Positions 1 to 7,440 of a stretch of 23,133 nucleotides of DNA are shown one piece after another. The translations under genes and the position numbers were made by a program. The stretch spans positions 1 through 23,133 of the forward strand of contig JABZIV010000031.1 in NCBI GenBank assembly GCA_015258095.1, in the 5' to 3' direction. Positions within the stretch are counted from its first letter, which is position 1. Each line of letters starts with the position of its first letter. This DNA is from Lachnospiraceae bacterium (GTDB lineage: Bacteria; Bacillota; Clostridia; Lachnospirales; Lachnospiraceae). The notes beneath the pieces are model-generated. The model ran no database searches. It worked only from the letters and a program-made list of their open reading frames with translations, and was not told the origin of the DNA.

Positions 1-7
1 ACATAAC
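1..7. repeat. 7-bp terminal direct repeat (left copy)
   Basis: The first seven bases, acataac, are identical to the last seven. They fall in the same codon phase of a ulaC reading frame at both ends (third base of a Glu codon, then His, then Asn). Overlapping the two ends restores one uninterrupted UlaC protein, so this is most simply the closing overlap of a circular sequence or of a tandem-repeat unit. Confidence 0.85.
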
Positions 8-295
8 ATTGCGATGCCCCACACCACGGAGAATGCGGAAGGCGCTTACAAAACCGCGGTAGGTCTTTTGATTTGTGACCATAAAATTGATTTCGGAACG
101 GATGAGGATGGCGAAAAGAAAGAAGCCAATCTCCTCTTTACTCTCTCTGCCGTAAATATGGATGAGCACATGGAAAATATCGCAAGCTTAATGGATGTCT
201 TTATGAATGATGCACTTATCGATGCACTGGCGACCTGTCGCAGGGAAGAGGAACTTGTAAATGTCATAAAAAAGAACGAAAACCGTCAATCTTAA
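2..295 (+). CDS. ulaC: PTS ascorbate-specific IIA component, C-terminal part (5' end missing)
   Basis: This is the C-terminal 97 residues of a PTS IIA protein of the mannitol/fructose/ascorbate type, which takes phosphate from HPr and passes it to IIB. The frame is open from base 2 and reads HNIAMPHT; the His in MPHT matches the phosphorylated active-site His of UlaC (GLAMPH in E. coli). The ATG at 14 is internal, not a start. The N-terminal 65 codons lie at the other end of the window (22939-23133), and overlap of the last and first 7 bases gives a 160-residue protein, close to the 154 of E. coli UlaC. The stop is 20 bp before ulaA, so the genes are cotranscribed. Family assignment is firm; ascorbate as substrate rests mainly on UlaA, UlaB and UlaG nearby. 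Confidence 0.9.
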   Translation, partial: HNIAMPHTTENAEGAYKTAVGLLICDHKIDFGTDEDGEKKEANLLFTLSAVNMDEHMENIASLMDVFMNDALIDALATCRREEELVNVIKKNENRQS

Positions 296-315
296 GTTGA
301 AAACAGGAGGAAAAA

Positions 316-1803
316 ATGGGAATTTTAAATGCAATATGGACATTCTTTGCCACTTACATTTTGCAAAAACCGCCCTATATGGTAGGTTTTTTAACTTTAC
401 TGGGCTACTGTTTAATGGGAAAAAAATGGTATGACACCTTAGCAGGAACACTGAAAGCCATCATCGGGATGTTAATCCTCAGTGCCGGATCGGGCGGTCT
501 TGTCACAAACTTCCGTCCAATTCTTGCCGGATTAAAGGATCGCTTCAATCTCACAGCAGCCGTGATCGACCCGTATTATGGACAAAATGCAGTTACAGCG
601 GGCGTAGAGGAAGTATTCGGAAAAGGCTTCTCCCACGTTATGACTTTGCTTCTCATCGCTTTTATCGTAAACATTCTTCTCGTCCGTTTTAACAAAATCA
701 CAAAATGCCGTACGCTCTTTACAACCGGTCACGTCCAGGTGCAGCAGGCGGCAACGGCTTACTGGCTGATTCTCTTCGCGCTTCCCGCACTTCGTGAGAA
801 TCACTTTATGCTGATGGTTGTCATGTCCATTATCCTCGGTGCATACTGGGCAGTCGGCTCCAATCTTACGGTAAAGCCGATGCAGGAACTTACAGAAGGA
901 GCAGGCTTTGCCATCGCTCACCAGCAGATGTTCGGCATCCGTCTCGCATCCTGGCTCTCCGAAAAGCTTTTCGGCGACAAAGAGGGCAAGAAAACGGTAA
1001 AGAAGGTCGGCGACCTCGAGATGCCCGGTTTCTTCTCTATCTTTAGCCAAAACATGGTATGTACCGCAATTCTCATGACGGTTTTCTTCGGCGCAATCAT
1101 GGCTGTTATCGGAAAGCCCTTCTTCGTAGAGTCCGGTGCAACAAAAGAGACAGACAACTTTGCTTTTTATGTATTCAATACCTCTCTTCAATTTGCCGTA
1201 TATCTGGCCATTTTACAGCTTGGCGTTCGTACTTTCGTTACCGAACTCACCGCTTCTTTCCAGGGAATTGCGGACAAACTTCTTCCGGCTTCCGTTCCGG
1301 GCGTGGACTGTGCGGTTTGCTACGGATTCGGCGATGCAAATGCTGTCACTTTCGGCTTCCTTGCCGGTCTTACAGGGCAGATTATCGCCATTGTTACTTT
1401 AATTGCTATCGGTTCTCCAACCATCATCATCTGCGGTTTTGTACCGGTATTCTTTGATAATGCCACAATCGGTCTTGTTGCGAATGAAAAGGGTGGACTG
1501 AAAGCCTGTCTCGTTATACCATTCTTCTCAGGACTGATTCAGGTCTTCGGTGCGGCACTCATCTCCGGTTGGGTAGGCCTCGCAAACTACGGCGGATATC
1601 TCGGTATGTTTGACTGGGATACTGTATGGCCTATGTTTACGGTTGTCATGCGCTATCTGGGCTATATCGGTGTGGGAATCGTTGTCCTGGTTCTCTTGTT
1701 GATTCCGCAGATTGAATACCGCATGGATCCGAAGGGATATTTCCTGATTACAGAAGACTACGATGCTTATCTGGAACATAAAAAAGCAAAGAAGGGAGCT
1801 TAA
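316..1803 (+). CDS. ulaA: PTS ascorbate transporter subunit IIC
   Basis: Membrane channel of the L-ascorbate PTS, which imports ascorbate and releases it as ascorbate-6-phosphate in the cytoplasm. The protein has 495 residues (E. coli UlaA has 465) and about ten to twelve hydrophobic segments spread over its length, with a charged C-terminal tail ending in a Lys-rich stretch. The N-terminal part (ATYILQKPPYMVGFLTLLGY) and the loop around PGVDCAVCYGFGDANA are typical of the UlaA/SgaT family. The start is set by AGGAGG just upstream of ATG 316. It is preceded by ulaC (20 bp) and followed by ulaB after a single base, the usual IIA-IIC-IIB set. The long antisense frames inside it are shadows of its codon bias. 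Confidence 0.95.
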   Translation: MGILNAIWTFFATYILQKPPYMVGFLTLLGYCLMGKKWYDTLAGTLKAIIGMLILSAGSGGLVTNFRPILAGLKDRFNLTAAVIDPYYGQNAVTAGVEEVFGKGFSHVMTLLLIAFIVNILLVRFNKITKCRTLFTTGHVQVQQAATAYWLILFALPALRENHFMLMVVMSIILGAYWAVGSNLTVKPMQELTEGAGFAIAHQQMFGIRLASWLSEKLFGDKEGKKTVKKVGDLEMPGFFSIFSQNMVCTAILMTVFFGAIMAVIGKPFFVESGATKETDNFAFYVFNTSLQFAVYLAILQLGVRTFVTELTASFQGIADKLLPASVPGVDCAVCYGFGDANAVTFGFLAGLTGQIIAIVTLIAIGSPTIIICGFVPVFFDNATIGLVANEKGGLKACLVIPFFSGLIQVFGAALISGWVGLANYGGYLGMFDWDTVWPMFTVVMRYLGYIGVGIVVLVLLLIPQIEYRMDPKGYFLITEDYDAYLEHKKAKKGA

Positions 1804-1804
1804 A

Positions 1805-2110
1805 ATGGCTAAATTAGACGGGAAACGAGTACTGGCGTGCTGTGCAAACGGTGCGGGTTCCTCTCTCATGACGGAGAAGGCAATCCAAAAAGTACTGAGC
1901 AAGTACAACATAAAATTAGGGGAACTTCGGCACTGCCCCATCTCCGAAGGGACAAGCGCGGCAAAGAACTACGACATCGTCTTCTGTTCCAAGATTTTCT
2001 TCAAAAATTTTGAAAATGTCGGAGAGGAAACCGTAGTCATCCCTTTAAAAAATGTGATGTCCGATAAAGAAATCGAAGCGGCACTCCGGGAAAACGGATT
2101 CTTAGTATAG
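1805..2110 (+). CDS. ulaB: PTS ascorbate-specific IIB component
   Basis: Small soluble IIB protein of 101 residues that carries phosphate on a Cys between IIA and the substrate in IIC. The phosphorylation loop reads VLACCANGAGSSLM at residues 9-22; by alignment with the CGNG motif of UlaB, Cys13 is the likely acceptor and Cys12 is an extra neighbour. The chosen start (ATG 1805) has GGGAG about 6 bases upstream and lies one base after the ulaA stop; an in-frame ATG at 1763 lies inside ulaA and has no support. A GC-rich hairpin follows the stop, before the regulator gene. The lactose/cellobiose IIB families share the fold, but the neighbours favour ascorbate. Confidence 0.93.
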   Translation: MAKLDGKRVLACCANGAGSSLMTEKAIQKVLSKYNIKLGELRHCPISEGTSAAKNYDIVFCSKIFFKNFENVGEETVVIPLKNVMSDKEIEAALRENGFLV

Positions 2111-2119
2111 AACTATACT

Positions 2120-2151
2120 GTAGGAGGCGGGCAATTCCCTCGCCTCCCTAC
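2120..2151 (+). other. Intercistronic hairpin between ulaB and regulator gene
   Basis: GGAGGCG (2123-2129) pairs with CGCCTCC (2141-2147), and the arms extend to GTA/TAC with one bulged C. No T-run follows, so a classic intrinsic terminator is unlikely. It could stabilise the upstream PTS mRNA or limit read-through into the regulator gene. The stem also buries a GGAGG motif too far from any start to act as a ribosome site. Confidence 0.5.
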
Positions 2152-2168
2152 TTATTTGGGTAGAAAAA

Positions 2169-2939
2169 ATGAAAAATAGTAAAGCCAATGTCGAAGCAAG
2201 ACAACAAAATATCCTGAAGTACGTGCGTAAAGCCGGAGAAGTAGACAGCCTCAGCTTAGCGAATGCATTTGGAATCTCCCTCATGACAGTTCGCAGGGAC
2301 TTATCAGAGCTGGAAGAGCGGCATCTTTTAAAACGCACGCACGGCGGAGCAAGTACTCTGGACTATGTAAAAGGATGCAAGACGCCCGGTAAGAACGTCC
2401 AGATTTGTCGTGATCTGATCTCCCGTTATGCAGCTTCTCTAATCAAAGATAACGACCGCATCTTTGTTAACGGCAGCAAGACCGCACTAAAGATGCTGGA
2501 CTTTGTTCAGGAAAAAAATCTTACCGTCTACACGAACAACGGGCTCGCTTTCGGAAGACACTTTCCGGATAATATCTCCATCCATATTACAGGAGGAGAA
2601 CTGAAGAACCATATCCTGGTCGGTGATTTCGCCATGCGAAACATCCTGGACGTCACTGCAAACAAAACATTCATCGGTTGCTGGGCGGTCTATGACGACG
2701 GCGCTTTTCTCTACAATATTGCCAGTGAAATTGCAATCAATGAAGCAATGATCAGTCGTACGAAAGAGGACCTTTATATCCTCGCAGACCACAGCAAACT
2801 GCAAAGACAGGAAAACCCAGGAAATCGTTATGGCAGTTGTATCTATGACCGAAAAGTAACCCTTATCACGGATAGTCAGGCTGACGTAGATATTATTGCA
2901 AAACTGCGTTCCAACGGAATGGAAATCATCGTTGTTTAA
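2169..2939 (+). CDS. DeoR-family transcriptional regulator, probable ula regulator
   Basis: DNA-binding repressor of the DeoR family (256 residues), whose members respond to phosphosugars and control sugar catabolic operons. The N-terminal winged HTH spans about residues 5-60 (RQQNILKYV, then GISLMTVRRDLSELEERHLLKRTHGG). The C-terminal DeoRC sensor domain follows from about residue 75, with TNNGLAFG and ITGGEL as typical elements and DHSKL near its end. E. coli UlaR belongs to the same family, so regulation of the surrounding genes is a reasonable inference. The three TCGAACATATA repeats between ulaE and ulaG are candidate operators. Its own ribosome site is weak (GGGTAG before ATG 2169), which fits low expression of a repressor inside a strongly translated operon. 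Confidence 0.88.
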   Translation: MKNSKANVEARQQNILKYVRKAGEVDSLSLANAFGISLMTVRRDLSELEERHLLKRTHGGASTLDYVKGCKTPGKNVQICRDLISRYAASLIKDNDRIFVNGSKTALKMLDFVQEKNLTVYTNNGLAFGRHFPDNISIHITGGELKNHILVGDFAMRNILDVTANKTFIGCWAVYDDGAFLYNIASEIAINEAMISRTKEDLYILADHSKLQRQENPGNRYGSCIYDRKVTLITDSQADVDIIAKLRSNGMEIIVV

Positions 2940-2963
2940 ACCTTAGGAAAGGAAGTGCAAGAT

Positions 2964-3227
2964 ATGCAGAAAGAACATTTTACCGTAAAAAATGAAGAAG
3001 GTTTACACATGCGTCCGGCGAGTGTATTCAGTAAGGCTATGAGTTCCTTTTCTTCTGATATCAACGTTATCTTTAACGGGAAAAAATACAATGCCAAAAG
3101 TGTCATGATGCTGATGAGCGCGTGTATCAAAAAAGGAGCGGAAATTGAAGTGCAGTGCGAAGGGGACGACGAAGAAGCAGCCTTAAGAAAAGCACAGGAA
3201 TTACTGGAAAATACTACAAAAGGCTAA
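2964..3227 (+). CDS. ptsH: Phosphocarrier protein HPr
   Basis: General PTS phosphocarrier of 87 residues that takes phosphate from Enzyme I and gives it to IIA proteins. GLHMRPAS contains the phosphorylated His at position 15, and KSVMMLM places a Ser at position 46, the site of HPr kinase in Bacillota, so a carbon-catabolite-repression role through CcpA is likely. These canonical numbers support the ATG at 2964, which has AGGAAAGGAAG 9 bases upstream, over the in-frame GTG at 2955. It lies 24 bp after the DeoR-type regulator and 91 bp before ptsI, so it is embedded in the ascorbate operon rather than in a separate ptsHI unit. Confidence 0.97.
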   Translation: MQKEHFTVKNEEGLHMRPASVFSKAMSSFSSDINVIFNGKKYNAKSVMMLMSACIKKGAEIEVQCEGDDEEAALRKAQELLENTTKG

Positions 3228-3300
3228 GCGATGAAGAAATAAATTCTTACAATCAGGAAAACAGAGTGAACGGAAATCGCTTATTCCCTCTATATAGAGG
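3226..3300 (+). promoter_or_regulatory. Structured ptsH-ptsI intercistronic region
   Basis: Two inverted repeats lie in the 91-bp gap. AAGCGAT (3226-3232) pairs with ATCGCTT (3276-3282), enclosing about 43 bases. A perfect 14-bp palindrome, CCTCTATATAGAGG (3287-3300), ends 18 bases before the ptsI ATG and just before its ribosome site (GAAGGAG). The palindrome could be a protein-binding site or an RNA hairpin that tunes ptsI expression. No consensus promoter is obvious. The function is inferred. Confidence 0.4.
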
Positions 3301-3318
3301 AACACGAAGGAGAACCGC

Positions 3319-5025
3319 ATGAGAAAAGGAATCCCCGCTTCCCACGGAATCGGAATCGGCAGTATTTATATCATCGAAGAGCACGATTTACAATACAGTC
3401 CTGTTATAGTACAGGATACCGAAGCCGAACAAAGACGTTTTACAGCGTCTTTAGAGAAATTTACAAAAAACACGAGAGAGATGGCAGAGGATATCCGAAA
3501 GCGGATTGGAGAAGAGGAAGCGGAAATTCTGGAAGACCATTTGGTCATGATAGAAGATCCCACCATGTCCGGAGAAATGTTGAAAATGATTGCCGCAGGG
3601 CAATGTGCGGAATCCGCCGTGGAAGCCGTTTCCGATATGTTCATCGGAATGTTCTCCAAAATGGAGGATGAACTCATGCAGCAACGCGCAGCGGATGTCC
3701 TCGATATCAAAATCAGTCTCCTGAAAATACTCATGAACATAGAAGAAGTTCCTCTCAGGGATCTCCCTCCCGGAACCGTTCTTGTTGCAAAGGATCTCAC
3801 TCCTTCCATGACTTCTCAGATTCGAAAAGAAAATGTGACCGGCATCATTACCGAACTCGGAGGGAAGACCTCTCACTCCGCAATCCTCGCAAGAGCTCTG
3901 GAGATTCCCGCGGTACTTTCCGTTTCGCATATTACAGAGATGGTGAAAAACAGAGATACCGCTATCGTGGACGGCATTGAAGGCTGTGTTTACATCAATC
4001 CCGAAGGAGATATCCTCTCCCGTTATCTCTTACAGCGAGAAGACTTTATCCGGAAACAAAGCGCTCTGGAAAACTTCATCGGAAAAGAGAGCAAAACGAA
4101 AGACGGCATCCTCTTGGAACTCTTCTGCAATATCGGTACTCCGAAAGATGCCAAAAAAGCAAAAGAATGTGACGGAGAGGGAATCGGTCTTTTCCGGACC
4201 GAATTTCTCTTTATGGACACAAATCACGCCCCCGGTGAAGAGGAGCAGTTTCAGGCTTATAAAGAAGCCGTGGAAACGATGGAGAAAAAGCCTGTAATCA
4301 TCCGAAGCCTCGATATCGGAGGAGACAAAGCCATCCCTTATCTTGCCATGAAAAAGGAAGAGAATCCTTTCCTCGGCTACCGTGCCATTCGCTACTGTTT
4401 AGGAAATCCGGCGCTGTACAAGACACAGCTTCGCGCAATACTCCGCGCCAGTGCATTCGGAACGATAAAAATCATGATTCCGATGATTACCGCCGTGGAG
4501 GAACTTCGCAATGTAAAAGAGATGATAAAGGGGATAAAAAAAGAACTGGACCAAGAAGAAATTCCTTATGACAAGAACATCGCCGTCGGCTGCATGATAG
4601 AAACCCCATCTGCGGCAAGAATTGCCGATATCCTGGCTAAGGAAGCCGATTTCTTCTCCATCGGAACGAATGATTTAACACAATACACAATGTGTGTAGA
4701 TCGGGGAAACAGTGACGTAGCTTACCTCTATTCCCCTTTCCAACCTTCCGTACTGCGCCTTATCCGGGATATCATCTGCGCAGGCGTCTCGGCGGGAATC
4801 CCTGTCGGAATGTGTGGAGAAGCGGCATCCGATCCCCTGCTTATTCCTCTCCTCCTCTCTTTCGGCTTACAGGAATTCAGTGTGAATCCCGTACTCCTCC
4901 TGAACACGAGAAGTGTGCTCTCCAAATGGAGTAAGAAAGAAGCGGACACGCTCACGGAAGAAGTGATGCAACTCCGTACAGAAGCGGAAATCGTGGAAAA
5001 GCTGAAGCAAGCCGTGAAAGAATAG
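3319..5025 (+). CDS. ptsI: PTS Enzyme I (phosphoenolpyruvate-protein phosphotransferase)
   Basis: Cytoplasmic enzyme that takes phosphate from PEP on a His and transfers it to HPr, feeding all PTS transporters. The 568-residue length is normal. The N-terminal domain carries GGKTSHSAILARAL with the active-site His at about residue 186 (His189 in E. coli). The PEP-binding barrel shows GLFRTEFLFMD, SIGTNDLTQYTMCVDRGN and GMCGEAASDP with the catalytic Cys. The ATG at 3319 is preceded by GAAGGAG. It is the last rightward gene and runs head-to-head into the ThrE-like gene, with only 14 bp between the two stop codons. Confidence 0.97.
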   Translation: MRKGIPASHGIGIGSIYIIEEHDLQYSPVIVQDTEAEQRRFTASLEKFTKNTREMAEDIRKRIGEEEAEILEDHLVMIEDPTMSGEMLKMIAAGQCAESAVEAVSDMFIGMFSKMEDELMQQRAADVLDIKISLLKILMNIEEVPLRDLPPGTVLVAKDLTPSMTSQIRKENVTGIITELGGKTSHSAILARALEIPAVLSVSHITEMVKNRDTAIVDGIEGCVYINPEGDILSRYLLQREDFIRKQSALENFIGKESKTKDGILLELFCNIGTPKDAKKAKECDGEGIGLFRTEFLFMDTNHAPGEEEQFQAYKEAVETMEKKPVIIRSLDIGGDKAIPYLAMKKEENPFLGYRAIRYCLGNPALYKTQLRAILRASAFGTIKIMIPMITAVEELRNVKEMIKGIKKELDQEEIPYDKNIAVGCMIETPSAARIADILAKEADFFSIGTNDLTQYTMCVDRGNSDVAYLYSPFQPSVLRLIRDIICAGVSAGIPVGMCGEAASDPLLIPLLLSFGLQEFSVNPVLLLNTRSVLSKWSKKEADTLTEEVMQLRTEAEIVEKLKQAVKE

Positions 5026-5044
5026 GATCTTCTTCTTTCCTATT
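5021..5044. terminator. Possible weak bidirectional terminator stem
   Basis: AATAGGA (5021-5027) and TCCTATT (5038-5044) form a perfect 7-bp stem with a 10-base loop, covering the stop codons of both converging genes. The stem has only two G-C pairs and the T-tracts on either side are poor, so termination would be inefficient on its own. It is the only structure seen at this convergent end. Confidence 0.3.
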
Positions 5045-6281
5045 TCAAAATCTTCCAGCTTCTCGGAATCTGCTGCACTATGGCAATAGATACCGCAATG
5101 GTAAAGGCAGTATAAGAACAGATTTTTGCAAAATGCAGCGCGGTCTCCGTGTCTCCCATAAAAAAGTAATAAATCGCCCGATACAAACTGATCCCGGGAA
5201 GTAAGGGAATCAGACTGGTCATCAGAAAAACGGTTGCCGGGCATTTCCGAAACACGGCAAAGATACGGGAGGCCAGCACGGCAAGGAAACCGCTGACAAA
5301 AACCGCAATAACTTCATTGTACTGCAACTTCAAAATGAAGATATAAATGAACCAGGTTACCGCTCCGAGCTCTCCACAGACTAAGAAATGCCTCTTCCGA
5401 ACATGAAACATGATGGCAAATCCCACCGTTCCGATCCCCGCAGCAAGGCTTCGAAGGAGAAGAACGGTGTTGGAAATCCGGGAAATATCACTGATTGCTG
5501 TAGAAATCAGGTGCATCCCGGGCACCAGCATTTCCACCAAAGCGACACCGGAGGCCATAGAAACGCAAGTCAACAAAGCGCTGATGAGCAGAGTGCCTCC
5601 CGTTGCAAAATTGTTCTGACTAAATTCCCGGACGGAGTTCACGAAGGCAACGCCGGGAACCAGATCCATCATCACGCCGAGAATGATAAAAGACAGTTCT
5701 CTTCCTAAACCGAGTACAATGAGAAGATTACTGAGCAGCGCGGTCAATATACTGCCCAAAATGGTACCAAGAACTCTGGACTTAATATGATCCCTGGCAT
5801 AAAGACTAAAGAGCCCTATCAGACTGCCTACCACGCCGGCACAAAAGGAATCCCGAACGGAAGTGCCAATCGCATAGCTGAATCCTGCCGCTCCGAGAAA
5901 ATAGGAAGAAAGCCTTCCACTCAGGCTGTATGTGTTCTTGTCCGCAATTTTTTGTAAAGAAAGAAGCAGATTCTCTATGTTTAATGCACCGGAGCATACC
6001 GTTCTGGATAACTCGTTTACCTCTTCAATCTTCTCAATATCCATCTCTTTGTCCGGAACACTGACAATCCTTGTTTCAATGCCTTCCTCCGGAACCTTCG
6101 CCGTCGCAAAGATACCGCGATTCATCACATAGGCATCCATATCTTCTATATGCATAGTCTCTGCAAGTCTATGCATGGTCTCTTCCGCACGGTATATCTC
6201 AGCGCCACTGCTCAGAAGAATCTTCCCCGCCAGAAGGACGGTTCCAAAACGGTCTATACTCTTCTTTTCTTTTTCCTGCAT
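5040..6281 (-). CDS. Threonine/serine exporter (ThrE) family membrane protein
   Basis: Integral membrane protein of the ThrE family, in which known members export threonine and serine. It appears as the fused form: an N-terminal domain of about 250 residues (soluble start with LLSSGAEIYRAEETMHRL, then several membrane segments, including DLVPGVAFVNSVREF), and a C-terminal multi-pass domain ending near SLIPLLPGISLYRA. About ten membrane segments are visible. In many bacteria the two halves are separate genes. ATG 6281 (413 residues) has GAGGTGG 8 bases upstream; an in-frame GTG at 6293 is possible but less well placed. The substrate is not shown by the sequence and the neighbours give no clue. 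Confidence 0.85.
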   Translation of the reverse strand: MQEKEKKSIDRFGTVLLAGKILLSSGAEIYRAEETMHRLAETMHIEDMDAYVMNRGIFATAKVPEEGIETRIVSVPDKEMDIEKIEEVNELSRTVCSGALNIENLLLSLQKIADKNTYSLSGRLSSYFLGAAGFSYAIGTSVRDSFCAGVVGSLIGLFSLYARDHIKSRVLGTILGSILTALLSNLLIVLGLGRELSFIILGVMMDLVPGVAFVNSVREFSQNNFATGGTLLISALLTCVSMASGVALVEMLVPGMHLISTAISDISRISNTVLLLRSLAAGIGTVGFAIMFHVRKRHFLVCGELGAVTWFIYIFILKLQYNEVIAVFVSGFLAVLASRIFAVFRKCPATVFLMTSLIPLLPGISLYRAIYYFFMGDTETALHFAKICSYTAFTIAVSIAIVQQIPRSWKILK

Positions 6282-6379
6282 TTCTTGGCCCACCTCGCTT
6301 TATCCTTCCGCTATTACTCTCTTCTCCTGTTCCTTCCCGGTTTAATATTCTTCTCTCGCCTTCGTTTTCCGCTTTATCG

Positions 6380-7429
6380 CTACTCTTCTCCCGCTTCTCT
6401 TTCCGGAAAGTACAAGGTCAGATTCATACTGTAAGCCATTTTTCGCTCTTCCGTGTTCTTCGGATAATCATAGTAATGCAGGAAAGGAAAAGCATCCACT
6501 TCTTCCTTCAGTTTCTCTCTATACTGCACTATCGAAGAAGCAGTATCTAAAGTGTCTAAGCTTAACCCGCCGTAAAGGACAAATTCCGAATCGTCATATA
6601 CGTGTACCTGAGCATTTTCGTACGGCATGGAAAAATAATCGGCAATATGATACATCCCGTCTTCACAGCGTGTATCCGTAAAGATTTTTTTATAGCCGAA
6701 CAGTTCTTCTCTTTCCAGAACCGAAAAAGAAACATCGGGGCAGTCCGTTAACACAACGTCCAGTACAGCACGCTCCCCATGCACTACAGAATCGGACTCT
6801 TCCACTTTATACCGTCCTTTCCCGTATACGGCATCTAAATATTCCCGGGCACCCTCTTCCGCACTTGTATTCTTTCCCCAAAAAAGCATTTTCGGAGAAG
6901 AGGCTTTTCTTCCCTCTACTTGCTCCTTTATCTTCACATCGATGATTTTTCCTTTGACGATGTCCGGATATTGTTCATTTAAAGCTTCTGCACATTGTAC
7001 GAATCTCTCCAAATCCTCTTCCGCCTTCTTATCATTCTGATAATCAAAGAATAGCGTGACACTCCCCGTAGCATATTGAAACTTCTTCATTTCCTCTTCC
7101 GTAAAATACCGGCTCCCCTCTTTTAACATCAGTACTTCCATGCAATTATCACTGTATTTATAGCGTGGAAGGGGAAGCAGGCTTTCCATCCCGATCTTCT
7201 GTGTCACTTTAAAGTGAAAACCGGGATAGTCTTTCAGGCTAACATCCCAATGCTTGGAATCCAGTTGTTTTACGATAAAACGATCTTGTCCGTATTCTCT
7301 TGCCATAGTTTTTTCCAAACTCTCCGTCGTAAGGGGATCTCCCAGTATTTGTCCACAGGAAGTGCAAAAAAGAAAGAGGGAAAGGAGAAAAACAGTCAGG
7401 AGAAATACGATATGTTTTAGCTTCTTCAT
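6380..7429 (-). CDS. Putative lipoprotein with two internal repeats, function unknown
   Basis: Unrecognised secreted protein of 349 residues. MKKLKH plus a hydrophobic stretch ending in FCTSCGQ is a lipoprotein signal, with Cys near residue 25 as the lipid anchor. The mature part seems to be an internal duplication: EYGQDRF, then WDVSLKDYPGFHFKV in the first half matches VYGKGRYKV, then LDVVLTDCPDVSFSV in the second, each followed by a strand-rich section. ATG 7429 is preferred because the signal peptide starts there and GGAGG lies 4 bases upstream; another ATG at 7444 overlaps the upstream gene's stop (ATGA). It follows the carboxyltransferase gene directly, so the two are probably cotranscribed. 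No enzymatic motif was seen. Confidence 0.75.
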   Translation of the reverse strand: MKKLKHIVFLLTVFLLSLFLFCTSCGQILGDPLTTESLEKTMAREYGQDRFIVKQLDSKHWDVSLKDYPGFHFKVTQKIGMESLLPLPRYKYSDNCMEVLMLKEGSRYFTEEEMKKFQYATGSVTLFFDYQNDKKAEEDLERFVQCAEALNEQYPDIVKGKIIDVKIKEQVEGRKASSPKMLFWGKNTSAEEGAREYLDAVYGKGRYKVEESDSVVHGERAVLDVVLTDCPDVSFSVLEREELFGYKKIFTDTRCEDGMYHIADYFSMPYENAQVHVYDDSEFVLYGGLSLDTLDTASSIVQYREKLKEEVDAFPFLHYYDYPKNTEERKMAYSMNLTLYFPEREAGEE

Positions 7430-7440
7430 ACTTCCTCCAC

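Noticed and set aside
532..1191. Long antisense open frame (219 codons) inside ulaA
   Set aside because: It lies opposite a clear PTS IIC gene, has no recognisable domain and a Cys/His-rich composition typical of a reverse-complement shadow.
5388..5708. Plus-strand open frames opposite the ThrE-like gene
   Set aside because: No motif or ribosome site; the minus-strand frame is a clear membrane protein of the expected length.
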